Source: Anas platyrhynchos (lineage: Eukaryota; Chordata; Aves; Anseriformes; Anatidae). From it: a stretch of 64,000 nucleotides of DNA. The notes beneath the pieces were generated by a model, which ran no database searches, was not told the DNA's origin, and saw only the letters and a program-made list of their open reading frames with translations. Where the stretch lies: NCBI RefSeq assembly GCF_047663525.1, contig NC_092607.1:7287001-7351000 (forward strand). Reading direction: 5' to 3'. Positions within the stretch are counted from its first letter, which is position 1. Every line of letters starts with the position of its first letter. The position numbers were made by a program, and so were the translations under genes. Shown piece by piece: positions 52,261-64,000 of the stretch.

Positions 52261-53999
52261 GATGTAGAATTAGCTGTATGTGCATATTAGCATTGCATTA
52301 ACAAAAATCCTAAAACGCAATGATGCTGCAGTGAATCCAGAGAGGGCTGCATTCAAACACCGACTGGAAGGGCTCAGAGCTGGTCTGCTGCTGACGTGCT
52401 GCTGCTGTGAGCCCTCCTGTGCTTGGAGCTGGGTGGGAGGAAAGTTGGCTGGTTTTATGGTCACTTTACATCCATTGCTGCTTTTGTCACAGCCCTGTAT
52501 CTGTTCCACCCTGGAGGGGGTTTACAGAGAATCTTGTACTGCTAGTGTGCTGCTTGTGGGAAGTTTTTATGAAGCCTGGGTGGCTGAGCAGGAAAAAGAG
52601 GCATTTTGCTTCATCAGGAGTCTAGCCCCAGTTATCCCCATTGTCAGCTTGAACAAAGGGAAATGGGAACATTTTTTTACCTACGTTGTTTGTTGGTGGC
52701 CCTTTATTTGTTCCCCTTGAGGAAGGAAAAGCCGTGGGTATCATGAATGGGTAAGGATCTTCTTAAAGCCAAAATAAAAACAATCTGGATCAAAAATATA
52801 CAACTTAAATTTTGGTGGGAAGTTAGGTAAACGTTAAACTATGGGGTGCCTTTTCAGAAAGGGCTTTGAGAACGAGGGCCTTTATATTAATTCCAAGGGG
52901 GCCCTTGATATTTTATGGCAGGAACTGGAGGACTGGACAAGTGGCGTGAATGTCTGGGTATCCACATTGTTACCATCGCTGCGGGGGCTGTGTGAAGAAC
53001 CACATGGATGGAGAGGTGTCTTCTGCTGTGCTGGGCTATCTCATCACTTTGATCTCCCACTGTCACTTTTAGTGTTGGGTGAGACTTCTTCCCTGCCCTC
53101 AGCCTCCTCCATAGACAGATGTAGAAAATTGGTCATGGCTAGTTGAAATAGCTGGTGGAGATCTAGCTCTTGGTATTTGGACAGTGATAGCTAATAGAAC
53201 TGGGAGCCTGACAGCATATCCTGGTGCTTCAGCTGGTATCAAAACTGAAATGCTTCCTTGATCTTGATTCTTCCTCTAAGTTAAGCTGGGGAGGAAGCAC
53301 AGCACGGGGTGCTCAGCAGCAGTGGCAGGAGGGGGGCTTCTTAGTGCCATTTACATGGGTTTGGCTTTGTGTGGGAGCTCATTAGGCTTGTTAGAAGGTG
53401 TGGGCGATTGTTTGTGGCCTGCAGAGGGGGAGCAGCTGCTCTGCGGACCTTCCCAACAGGGCCTGGCCTGGGCAGCTGCGGGGCTTTGCAGTGTGGCCAA
53501 ATTCAGTGCCACCCCCTTTTTTTTTTTCTTTCCCTTTGTTTTCCAGCTGTTTGGTTCTGAGGAAAATGAGAACGCATTCCTCAGCTGAAGAGAAAATTCA
53601 GCACATGCCTCTCCGATTGCACCCTAGTGCCCACATTTCTCCCCTGGTTATTCAGCCTGAACGTGCAGGCAGCCTGCCTTGGCCGGTGCTTGTACTGCCC
53701 GAGCCCATCCTGCTGGTCCTGGTTTGCTGGCTGTAAGCTGTCAAAATGATGTAAATAATCATGTGTGTTAGACTGGCCCTGTTGGAGGAGTTGTGGGTGG
53801 TTTTATCATCGCAGCAGAATAATCTCTAGGAGGACAGGGGGGTGTCAGTTCCAGATGCCGCAGCTTGCCAGTGGGTTGCGGTGCGGCAGCCGCCCACGTC
53901 TTGCTGCTATGGGGCTTTTCCTGCTCGTAGGGTGCCTTACAAGTGGAATTGGTTTTCTTTACTTTAAAAAACTATTTTTTTCACCTTTTTAATATTCTT
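52261..53999. other. intergenic sequence, no gene supported
   Basis: Ordinary sequence with a T12 run at about 53516-53528. Open frames here are short and overlapping. Confidence 0.55.
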
Positions 54000-54100
54000 C
54001 CACACTTGCTAAATTAGAGGGGTAGAACATATGCTGCCATGCTAATGACTAATGAATATGTGCCGTTGATTTTAAATTACACATTTTGGGGAGTGATTTG
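54000..54100. promoter_or_regulatory. candidate conserved element with paired TAATGA
   Basis: TAATGA at 54043-54048 and 54050-54055, then AATATGTGCCGTTGATTTTA. The two homeodomain-type sites are in tandem with a 7-bp period. Confidence 0.33.
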
Positions 54101-54669
54101 CTGGAGCAGCTTGTACACGCAGAAGGGTTGAGATGGTTTCACAGCCACTTTCCAAAGCAGAGAAGATGCTTTTCATCTGCGTTTGGCTTAGATGTACTGT
54201 TTAAGGTGCCTCTTTATAGCGAGCTGAGGAACTCTGTTTGCTCTAGCACTGGAGCAGCTCGACCCAGCCTCACTGCTGTGACATGCAGTAGAAACAGAAG
54301 ACTTTGGCCACTAATTTCCAAGTTGCCTACAGGTCTCTCTGCTTTATTTGCCTCAACTGGTGATGCTTCTTGACTGCCCACTGCCACCTTTGGCATCCAA
54401 TCAGCCTCCTTCACATCTAGTGCTAGTTAGAAAGATTTTAGTCCAAACTGTTCTGGGGAAAAACACTGGTAATTTGTAACAGGGACTTCTCCCTGTCCAA
54501 GTGATACCTTTGCATGGAAGGTTTTAGTTAAATGTTTCGTTACATTAGATTTCTTCTTGCTTTCTTTTCAAAGATTTCCCACATAGATGCCGAAAAGATT
54601 TTCTTCTTGTAACCTTGAACCCTTCCACAAGGTAAGCGTACCCATTTCCACACCATTCTCCCTGTCTTC

Positions 54670-54850
54670 CTGGCTTGTGTCAAATTGTTGCATGATAATT
54701 TATTTGGCGCAAAAGTTTTCAAATCGGGATGTGTGGAGCGAAGCGGCTCCTGTCGCAGTTTGACAAGGTTATTGGAGGGTAATGTGGTAAATATTTTTCA
54801 TCCATTAGCGGATTATAAAAGCGGTGCATCACACTACTGCTTGGCATCCG
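54670..54850. promoter_or_regulatory. candidate conserved element with E2F-like site and isolated CpGs
   Basis: SOX-like ATTGTT at 54684-54689, a perfect E2F-type TTTGGCGC at 54703-54710, and about seven CpGs over 120 bp of otherwise AT-rich DNA (GAGCGAAGCGG, CATTAGCGGATTA). Such CpG retention suggests constraint or lack of methylation. It ends at a G14 run. Confidence 0.38.
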
Positions 54851-54863
54851 GGGGGGGGGGGGG
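54850..54863 (+). repeat. G14 homopolymer
   Basis: Fourteen G followed by TGGAGAGGGTGGAGGG, a potential G-quadruplex. Confidence 0.9.
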
Positions 54864-56680
54864 TGGAGAGGGTGGAGGGCAGGAGCACAGTCGTTAACTT
54901 AAGAGGTAAGAAGCCATCAGTCATCTGATGGATCCAGGAGGCAGAGCGTGCAGGAACATCTCACGTGTGCATGGATGTGTGTTTGTGTTAAAACTAACTA
55001 TTCCGATGGAAAAAAAAAAAAAAAAAAAAGCAGATTTTTTTTTTCTTATCTTTTTCCATATTGACCCCTTTTCTTTTTTCTTTCCTGGTTTTGTTTCTGA
55101 TTTCCATTCTTTCTTCATGAGGTTTTTCCTTAATTTTTTTCTTATCCTATCCCCTTAAAACCAGCATAAAGAGTTAGGAGTGTCTTGGTCTGCATCAGCA
55201 TGTGGTCCGTGTGCTCCCTGCCCTCCTCACAAGTGCTCTGACCTGGCTGCTGAGAGTGGAAAGGATTTTTTTCTACATGGGACCTCATTCTGCACTGACC
55301 CCTCATCATTACTGTAATAAAAAAAAATTAATAATATAAATCGTAAACCATTTACTGTAGTGATAAATACAGTGACATATTTCTGTGCAGTTATTCTGTG
55401 CTTTTCATACAAAAAGCAGGACTCAATCTCTTTATGTGTAAAATGATACTGAACTATAACTACCTTATAATGTTGCTACATTATTCTGTAGTTATAGTCC
55501 TAAGCACCACAGCTTTTGTCAATGTTACTAGGTAGGTTTCATTCTTACCATAGGGAAAAAAAAAAAAAAGAAAAAAAAAAGGTACTATTTGGATCAGGAA
55601 GGCACATGTGAAACGCATCTCTTGGTTGTCTTCAGTTACCGGAGGCTTTCCCATCTCAAGGTGCCTGACCTAAGTTCCTCTAAAAACAGCTGAAATGGGA
55701 AATCCTCTTCAAGAGCATGGCTGGTGACTGCAGCCACCAAGGAGCATTTAGTCTGGAACCAAGCTGGCACTAGTCTGGAGCGAAAACCCCTCTGAACTGT
55801 GGCTAGTGTCGATGTCAGTCCTCAGGATTTTGCCTCTGCAGCTCCTCTTCTCTTGGTCTGCCTTCCTTGGCTGTACAGATGTGTCCCTGTGAGATGAGGG
55901 ACATTGCCTGCTGAGTTGGACCCAGCCTGGTGGTCTGACGGGGCCAGCCAGGCCCTGCTTTGTGTGGTTCAAACTCACCCATAGGGACCACCAGCCTCAG
56001 AGATAATGTGCAGCAAAGTACAGGCTTATCCCTGCTGCTGGGCCATGGATCAGAGCCTGTCCCAGCAGCAGAGCCACTGCTGTAAGACCATGATGCTGCG
56101 AGGGGCAGCAGGACATCAGCAGTGGGACTGGTGGGGTACAGGTGGGTGTTGGGAGGCAGCTGCGGGGAGGTAAAGGCAGTGGAAGCAAGGCAATGGGATT
56201 GTGACAAGACAAGGAGGCAGGGAAAACACTGCAGTTCGGCTTGCCATATTTTTTTTTTTTTTTAAGTGGGAAGAAAAAAAGAACGGCCTCAGTTATACAA
56301 GCAGTTCCACGCTTTGACTTCCACGCCTTGACTTTGGGAGTTGCTTATGGCCTGACTTGGTGCATTTTAGGGCACAATCCTCCATTTGGAAGGATGGTTT
56401 TAACCAGAGGGCTTTTATAGCTTTCCGCTGTGGGCTGGGTTGCAAAGCAGAAGCAGTACTTGGCAAGCAGTTTCTCAGCAAACAGCCACGTGCACGGCGT
56501 TACAGCAGAATACAGCAACTGAACATGTCGGCAAGTCCTTGGCCTTTGCCAGGCTTCTGAGACTTTTTGCAAGGCTTGGCTTACCTGTTCTTTGGCACAT
56601 CTAAAAGTTTTGAGACCATTGTTTCTCTTCTGCTTCTGTCCCCTTGCTCAGCCGCTGGCAGGCAGGCGGGCAGAGGCGCT
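54864..56680. other. intergenic sequence, no gene supported
   Basis: A20 at 55010-55029 with T11 just after; A-rich at 55556-55580; T17 near 56249-56265. No gene or interspersed repeat recognised. Confidence 0.6.
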
Positions 56681-56689
56681 GCCTTTAAT

Positions 56690-57560
56690 TCTCACTTTCC
56701 TTTCCGAACGAGAGTGATCTATGGATGCGCAGAGCCCGAGCCACATTAGCGGGGAAGACCCTGCAGCAATGAGGCTCGAGCTCAGTGCAACTTCTGTCCA
56801 TTTAATTAAGAAATGCTACTCATACAGAACTGAATACACTAACCTAATTTACTGCCGTGTCTGTCTGTCTCTCTGTCTAGCCTTTTGTCTCTCCCTGCAT
56901 CCTATACAATGCCGTTGTATCTTATTACTCGAGCTAGGTAGATTCTTGCTTGGCTGAGCCGAGATCAAAAAGTAATTTTTCTTTTTGCAACAGCCGATTA
57001 GAAATTCATTTATTTTCACATTAGACGTTTGGCCAATACCTCCCTCCCCCAACAAACAGATCCCCCCCAACTTCGTCAATTTAGCTCCATTTGTATAGTC
57101 TGCATAATGGAAGACAGTGAGCCTGTTAGAAAAATGTGGCCCAGGGCAAAAATTAAATGCAGAATCATGTATCAGAAATGAGATGTATTTACTATTGTTT
57201 TTGAAAATTAATGGTGCATTTTTAGTTTTTATAATGTAATTTAATGATGCAATTCATCTAATAAAAAAACACATTTTAACTCAGTCACATAGACCTACTG
57301 GGGCAGGACAAAATGTACCTTTCAGATGTAAGATTTTTTAAAAATGCTTCGGGCTCTTTCTTGAATGCAAAAAAGAGAAACTCTTTGCGTGCATTGGGTA
57401 ACAGCTGGGATATCAGCAGGAGTCCAATAAAAAGGACATTTTTCTTTCTAAATATTGGTGTTTGTGCAACATACAATAATATTATAAATGCAGCAGTGGG
57501 TTTGAAGTACAATGCTGCAGCTGATTATAGGATGCCATATGGTGCTGGCATGTTAAACTG
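56690..57560. promoter_or_regulatory. large candidate conserved non-coding cluster
   Basis: About 870 bp of repeat-poor, AT-rich sequence. It has TTTAATTAAG at 56801, SOX-like ATTGTT at 57194-57199, a C/EBP-ATF composite word TGATGCAAT at 57245-57253, and scattered CpGs (ACATTAGCGGGG, ACTCGAGCTAGG, GACGTTTGGCC). It is probably two or three adjacent elements. Only alignment could prove conservation. Confidence 0.42.
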
Positions 57561-59987
57561 ATACAGGCTGAACATGGGCTGTAGCTTTAAATGCTGTGGT
57601 CCAGCAATTGTGCTAAACTAGAGTAAATATACTATACAGTGTCAATATATGGAGCGATCGTGTTCAGCAGCAAAAAGAAACTGTGTCAAAATAGTACAAA
57701 TTGATTGGAGAACACCCACAAAGGTCGGCGTGGAGCAGATGCTCCTTCCTAGGCACTGATTGTGCTCCAGCTCTTGTAGAGAAAGTGCCCATGCCTCGGT
57801 TTTCTTGTTTAAGGCATTAAATGTTCTTTGTCCATTTTCCATCATCATTTTCACCTGCTTTGCAATTTGCCACGGACTTTAAAACCTCAGAAAAATGCAG
57901 TTTCACAACAGTGTGCAGACACAGGCTAAGGGGTGCTACCTGCTGGCTGCAGCCTCCCACCAGTGCAAGCAGCTGCACAGGGACTTGGGCAATGCTGGAA
58001 AGAGACCCGACAAAGTTAGAAACAAACAAAAAAACAACAAAAGCCGCTTGATGCTTTGCAGTCAGCACAGAGCTGCTGTGGCTCACTGCCATGCTGCTGC
58101 TGGAGGTGAGCGATGCGCAGAGCCAGGAGCACGGGGCTGCCTTGTTCAGCTGGTTTACTTCAGCTGATCGTGGTAAGTCCCAGGGTTTTGAAGGTGCTTC
58201 TACAAAATACATTCAGGTTTGATTTCCAGCTTTAAAATAAGCTTCCATCTGCTTTTGTAAAGCCTTACTTTTATGGACAAAACTTGAAGTTGCAGCTGAG
58301 CACATTGTATCTGATACTGTTTTAAGAAAACTCCTTTCTTACTGTTATTAAAAATGTACATTTAACAGGAAAGGCTGAGATTAACTACAAGAAAACTCTA
58401 CCAGTTTGGCACTGAGGTGGATTTTGGTACAAAGCCGTGGAAGGAGAAGTTTTCATTTGTGGATGAACTGAACATCTGTTTTAATTTGTTTCCTGACCCT
58501 GGCTGTGTGATTTCCCAGTGGGCCCGAGGAGATGGCTCCTGTGACAAGTAAACGGGGAGGGTTCCTGTGAGCTCTGGCAAGGCACTCCTTGAGGGAAGCC
58601 CTTTGCTTTTCCATGAGGTTCGTTAAAGGGAAATGTCAGCTGGTTTGGGTCTAACAGGGGCTCTGCTGTTTGAGTTCCCAGTCACCTTGTAGGCACGAAG
58701 TGGAAATAGAAAAGCTGGGTCACTATTTGGGCAGGTTTCTCTGAATCTCAGGATTAACCTTCTTTTCTCTTCCCTTTACAGCCCATCTCCATGCCCACAT
58801 TAGTAAGCCTGAGCTTCTGGTCCAATGGATGGATTTTGAACCATTCCCAACACATTCTCACTCCTGCTCTTCCCAGTAAGCCCCGAGAGCACCGTCTCTG
58901 TGTTGTCCCTGCCAGTTTACAGACCTAAGGCACAGCCTTGGAGAGGGGAGCCCAGCAGGAGCGGAGCAGCAAGCCAAAAGCGAAATCATCCCCACGATCT
59001 TACTGCTGGGCTTACTGCATGAAGAAACCCAACACACAGACCAGGTAAGTAAGCAAAGCACAAGCATCACAGTGCCTCTTTCGTACTGCTCCACGTATGA
59101 GCAGTGGCAGAGGCAAAATACGTGACCCTGTGCTTTGTTTTCCTGTGCCACAGAGTTTAAGCAACATAGAGAAATGTGCCTGTGGTACAAATATAAGCTT
59201 TGTTTGTTTTGTTTTTAAGGGAGTGACTTTAATAACTTCATAACAATCATGTTTATAGTTTGATGCATTGGAGTAGGATTGATCCCAGCATTGGATTTCC
59301 TGCTGGACAAGGAGGGCCTTCGTTCCTGGCTTTCTGTGCTTTATAGCGCCTGGGCTTCACTCTGCCTCCTTGATGGAAGGTGCCAGCTGCAGCTGGGATT
59401 AATGCAGCCTTGGCTAGCTGCTGGCAGAGCCTATGAATCCTCCTTGAAGGTCTCATATTGTGGAATTTTTCTGTCTGCAACATCATGTCACCTGTACAGG
59501 ACTTAAAACCAAATGACACAGAAGTCTGATTTGATGTGGCAAATCCTGCGTGGAGCTTGATATTGAGAAATTAGTGGTGCTTAGGATCTTAGGTCAGAAA
59601 TAAAGGTTGCATTTTACAATTGAATGGTCCCTGACTCAAAGAGACTGTAGATTAGATAGAGGATTTGATGTAAAGAATATCTCAGGTTTATCTGTTAAGT
59701 AAAGAGGTGAATCTCTGCTAGGCTCTGACGTGTAGATGCATTTTTATTGTGAAAGAAACTGAAAAGAGTTTGTTGGGAGTTAGAATCTTTCTTTGCTCTG
59801 GCTTGGGGCACAGTTTAGTGAAGAAAAACGTTCAGGACAGAAATCAGAATCTGCGCATGCTGTGGTTATGAGATTGTTACAGAGAGAGAGAGTTACATGG
59901 GTAAATGGAGGCAGATGTTAAAATAAACACATTTCTTATAGCTGAAGAGTTAACTGACATTTAACATGGTGACTGAAGGAGTAGAGA

Positions 59988-60018
<31 letters not shown>

Positions 60019-60019
60019 A
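57561..60019. other. intergenic sequence, no gene supported
   Basis: T26 at 59993-60018. The remainder has no feature I can support. Confidence 0.6.
59993..60018. repeat. T26 homopolymer
   Basis: Twenty-six T after GAGACAGAC; no attached retrocopy seen. Confidence 0.9.
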
Positions 60020-60260
60020 AGTTTAAGCTAATTTGCTGGAGGCCTCATTAGTTGGTGCAGCCTCTGTATCAATAAACTGGCACTGGATTTCCAGAAATGC
60101 ATCACATAATTTTTCAATGAAAAATCCAAGAGCCTAGGAGATGATGTTATGGTGTGAATTACATCGCAGAGCGGTTGTCAGCTGTCCCTGTCAGCACTTT
60201 TTCAGATGCCATAATGTGCAGTAAATGCTGTGGCTGCAGCTATTTAGGATTACTGTGGTG
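60020..60260. promoter_or_regulatory. candidate conserved non-coding element
   Basis: TGTATCAATAAACTGGCACT, GAAATGCATCACATAATTTT, ATTACATCGCAGAGCGG and CCATAATGTGCAGTAAATGC give a smooth, repeat-free block of the same texture as the others. Confidence 0.35.
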
Positions 60261-63200
60261 GTGGTTTTAGGGGAAGCACCACAAATTAACAGCTAAAGAA
60301 ACATGTCCCTTTTTCTTGAATTGCCTGATCCTTAAACAACGCTTCACTGGCTGCAAGTTATCACCACTGTATCTGTGCCTATTTCTCTTCACCTTTTGAA
60401 ATGAAGCATGTGTCCTTTCCCACTTTTGCAGATTTACCAGGAAGAAGATCAGTGTTTGCTTTGACTCTCCCATTAGCATGCAAATACTTTCTAGCACAAA
60501 GGACAGTGAAAATACACCCATTCTTGTGGTTGGGATCACAGGCTCTGGTTGCTCTTTAACTACACCCAGCCTGGACCACAGACCCCACGTGAGGTCAGGA
60601 CTCAGGGTTATCCAACACAGCAAGAGAGCATGTCCCAGCTTGGCAAACTGCATGGCTTAAATCAGCAGGACAACCCAGAATGTGTTTATTTTGCTTTTCA
60701 GATCAGGGACTGAGATGCACGAAGACTACAGGACTTGGCATATGGAACTGTTGCAGGGCTGTTTCCCCATCACTCTTGGAGATGTTTCTTAGTGTGCCAG
60801 ACACTGCTGTACCCCAAGTAGGATTCAACAACCAGGGCTCCCTGGATGCCTGTCACTTCAGTAAATGTCCCTACTATTCAAATATTAATTAAAGATGGTC
60901 TTTTTTGCTAAAATATTGAAATACTGATGAAGCACAGCTTTTCTCCTCCTGGAATTAACTTTTCCAGCTCACCTGTATGTGTTGCATGGAGCAGAGTGGC
61001 TGTGGGGTTACAAAGGGGGTCACCCTGCCTGTGCTGCTGGTCCCTGGCTGTGTACACCCCATCAGTGGGGTTTCAGAGCTGCATCTCCTGAGGTTACCAA
61101 CAGCTATGGATGGGTTTCATCATGTCCCGTTAGGACTCCTGGTGAACTGACCTGGCTGACAAAAGGTCTGGCTGTGCTCACTTTCTGGTAATTCATGGGC
61201 AAAAATAAACCAGATGAGCAAGTGATTCATCTTCTGGGGGACCTGGAGCACCCTGCTGCACACCGGGTTGATGATAGAGTGAAATTTTAAGGTATGCAGT
61301 TTACAAATATCTTGCATTCAGGGTTTTGAAAGTATTTAATTAATTGAATAGATCTCATACTTTGCAATGGACTGGCTGGTTATGGCTGTTCCCATACTAC
61401 AGAGAGATTCTGTAAATCCAGGAGATTTACCAAGAAGTACGTGAATATAAATGTGTTTAGGAGTCCTTTGCCACCAGTTGCAGCCCAGGTGAACAGGTTA
61501 CAGCGGACATCTGAGTGCTTCTGAAAACTTCCTTTTCTTGCAGTCAGCTGGGGAAGCAGACACTTGATCCTGTGCTCACAATCAGTCCTTCTGGCTCTGA
61601 GCTTCCTTTGCTGAGAGCCTGCACAGCTCTGCTCTCACCTGTGCGAAACCTCATCACCCACGAGCGTGAAACTGCATCTCCCACGAGCGTGCTGGGTCCT
61701 CTGCGTGAGCTGGGAGAGGCTTGCAGCACGCCTTGCCCACGCACATCTGCATTTCCTACACTCAGGATGCTTTTGCATGTTTTAAAGTTTGTTTTGCCAT
61801 TTGTATTAAGAAGAAAACAAAAAGCCTTTCTCATTTACGTGGTACCAAACCAGCTGGTGATTCGGCTGCGGGAGCTGAAGCCCACGGGAGCTCACTGCAG
61901 CTGGTCACAGCTCTCCTGGCCGCCAGGCACCCAGTGCAGCTTTCCCTCTGCCCTGCAGGTGGTACTGTTCGACCACTTTGCAGCCCTCTAAGGCGAGGAG
62001 CTGCAGCTTTTCGGGGAAGCTTTAGCAGCGCATCTGGGCGCAGTTGCAGGCAGGCAGCAGCACGGAGCTGGGCTCTATCCGCTGCTCCCGATGGGTGCAA
62101 GGACCAAAGGCGTGCCCTGTCCCTGGGACACCCGGTGCACCCATGTGGCTCACCCACAGCCCTCCTGAGAAAGCACCAGCCTGTGGGGCAGGAGGGGTTT
62201 GTGCCTGTATCACAGCAGCAGCCTTAATCCTTAACGTAGGCAGCTTGGGGCAACGGGCAATAACTTTTCCCCTTGGGAATTCAACATTTTTTCAAGGGCA
62301 GATTGCCAGAGTTGGTGTGATTTAATCAGCTCCTTCTGGGCTGCTGAGCTGGAGAAGAGCAGGGCAGGGCTCTGGGGACTCTGGCTGTTGACTGATTTCT
62401 TCTTCTGGGGAGCTGGTGCACAGAGCAGGAGGCTGAGAGAGGGTGACGGGCACCTTGTATGCACACATTGCATGCTTCTGGTTAGGTTTGTGTGACAGAT
62501 AACGCGGTGTTTGGCTTGTCCACCAGCTAGCTTTATAGGCACTGTGCTAGCCCAGGAGCTGTTCCTGACTCGCAAAGGAATGGGAAGAAATTTTCATCTT
62601 TCCTGACCTTAAATACTCGTATATCCGTGTCAGTGGTTCTGCTCCACCCTTTGCAGTTTTCCCGTACTTTGGGAATGATGCTCTGCAGTTACAGCTGCTC
62701 AGCCCCTTGCAGGGGGATGCTCGGTTGTGTCCTCCCCTTCCTCTGCACACACCTGCACTTCAGTCCTGAAGACCCAGTGTCCCCTTAAAGCCTACAAGGT
62801 GGGAAATCAGCCCCCCTCCACCCTTTCTGTTTGGACCTGCCAGTGGTGTTACTCCAGCCCCACGGAGAGGGCAGTTCCCTAAGGCTGCGTTCAGCTCAGT
62901 ACAGACAAGAAGGTGTTTGTTCGATCCCTGCAGTGCTGGAGAGCCCCCACCTCCATTTGCTGCTGTGGGCGAAACGAAACCAGATGCAAACAGCACTGCA
63001 GCACCAAGTACAGCTGTTTTGCCCCGTGTTCAAGCCCTGCTGCAGCAAGTGTTGGCAGCACGATGTGTGAGACGTGTCCTGCACGTGCCTGTCTGTGCTG
63101 AGACGTCTGTGTAAAAAGCACCAGAAACAGACACCTCTGTATCTGGCTGAAACTCATTTGGCTTTTGATTCTCTTACAGGCTTGCCATGCGGATGAGGTG

Positions 63201-64000
63201 TCAGCAGCTTTGAACTCCTCGTCATGAGGCTCGTGCCCCTGTTTGCAGCTCAGCACTCTGCCACATCTCCTTTGGCTGGGGCTCGTTTGCGGTGCTGTCA
63301 GAGCACCAACAGGTCCTGTATGGCAGCGCACGGAGTCAAGGCGTTCTCCTGGTGTATCCATCACTATCTCCGTCTCGTTGCCAAGCACTTCAAGCTTTCA
63401 TCAGATCAATTTTCTCCCTTTGAAAGAAAAGAGGCTTGTTACCTTGTGTGTGGGGCAATGGGAAGCACTCACCTGCCTCTCCCCAGGGTGCTGTGCAGGC
63501 GTGGAGGGATTTGGGAAACGCGGTGAAAGCAGCTCAGGGTTCTGGCTGTGCTCACTGTAAGCCTTTGAAATACTGAGAATGGCTCAGTGGCTGGATGGAG
63601 GCTTGCAAAGGGGTGGACAGATGACCAAATGTCTGTAATAGGTGGGTTTTATGAGCTTCTGCTCTTTTCTGGATGCTTGCCTTCTGCATGGGCTTCTCAT
63701 TCCCAGACTCATCGCTTTGAGAAGGTGAAGGCAGGGAAGTGGGGAAACACAGGCTGGATTTTGCCCATGTCTCATTGGAGAGGGAAAGTCGTGGGGTATC
63801 AGCAAGGGGCTCTGTGTCCCTCAGGTCTGTGTGGGGCCAGTCCTGAATGTGTTTTTTTTCTGGTTCTGCCTTCAGCTCTGGTTCCTCATCCCAAAGCCCT
63901 CCCTGCCAGGCCTCCTGTTCTCCCCACTGACCGCCCACTGCTCTGAAATCACTCCCCATGGAGTCGAGCAGTTCAAAGACAACAGAGGCACCAGATTAAT
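60261..64000. other. intergenic sequence, no gene supported
   Basis: Becomes GC-richer after about 61500. The longer open frames (158, 168, 165 and 135 codons) overlap one another on both strands, lack recognisable domains and show no splice structure. I call no gene. Confidence 0.55.

Noticed and set aside
39316..57253. Recurrence of ATGCAA-type words across many candidate elements as a shared code
   Set aside because: A 6-mer on both strands is expected about thirty times in 64 kb, so the recurrence alone is not evidence.
61515..62227. Overlapping + strand frames of 158 and 168 codons
   Set aside because: Two different frames and the minus strand are open together in GC-rich DNA; no domain, splice structure or family resemblance.
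62891..63388. 165-codon minus-strand frame
   Set aside because: Overlaps several shorter + frames; composition is low in information and matches nothing known to me.

Overview
This is a vertebrate, almost certainly avian, nuclear window. The evidence is a split gene with GT-AG introns, several CR1 retrotransposon copies that include the bird CR1 3' end, and a solo LTR of the abundant avian type beginning TGT..GGTTTTGGCTG on the minus strand. Nothing looks bacterial: no operons, CRISPR array or bacterial RNA genes. The species cannot be fixed from sequence alone.

Positions 1-17028 carry the 3' half of one recognisable gene on the + strand, DHX35, a DEAH-box RNA helicase linked to the spliceosome. 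Eleven exons (521-731, 2836-2960, 3706-3760, 7848-7943, 8354-8448, 9050-9127, 10265-10394, 11106-11187, 11716-11787, 14026-14137, 16984-17028) join in frame into 366 codons plus a stop. They encode helicase motifs V and VI, the winged-helix/ratchet (HA2) region and the C-terminal OB-fold. The 5' half, with motifs I-IV, lies before position 1. The introns hold a CR1 RT fragment (about 4163-4342), a longer CR1 3' end (about 6130-6972) and a third CR1 3' end (about 14590-14949). Candidate poly(A) signals are at 17274, 18158 and 18793.

From about 17.3 kb to the end I see no protein-coding gene I can support. All longer open frames there look like chance or are unrecognised. The region holds a weak L2/MIR-like relic (about 18608-18690), a solo LTR (22118-22641), a minus-strand CR1 end (about 22907-23140), a short CR1 scrap (about 41233-41268), microsatellites and homopolymers. 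It also has a series of blocks that look like conserved non-coding elements: AT-rich, with homeodomain, POU and SOX-type words and isolated retained CpGs. These lie near 29.0-29.5, 36.1-36.3, 38.8-39.4, 40.7-40.9, 43.25-43.4, 45.4-45.64, 47.3-47.65, 51.7-52.25, 54.0-54.1, 54.67-54.85, 56.7-57.55 and 60.0-60.25 kb, with a short CpG-dense island at 35.95-36.2 kb.

In other vertebrates DHX35 is followed by a long gene desert before the developmental transcription factor gene MAFB. The layout here fits that synteny, so the desert blocks are plausible distal enhancers. That is inference: no alignment was run. The best concrete leads are an in-frame duplicated splice donor at DHX35 exon 14026-14137, an 11-bp repeat at another acceptor, and the enhancer-like blocks. 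I found no clear sign of a wholly new genetic system.
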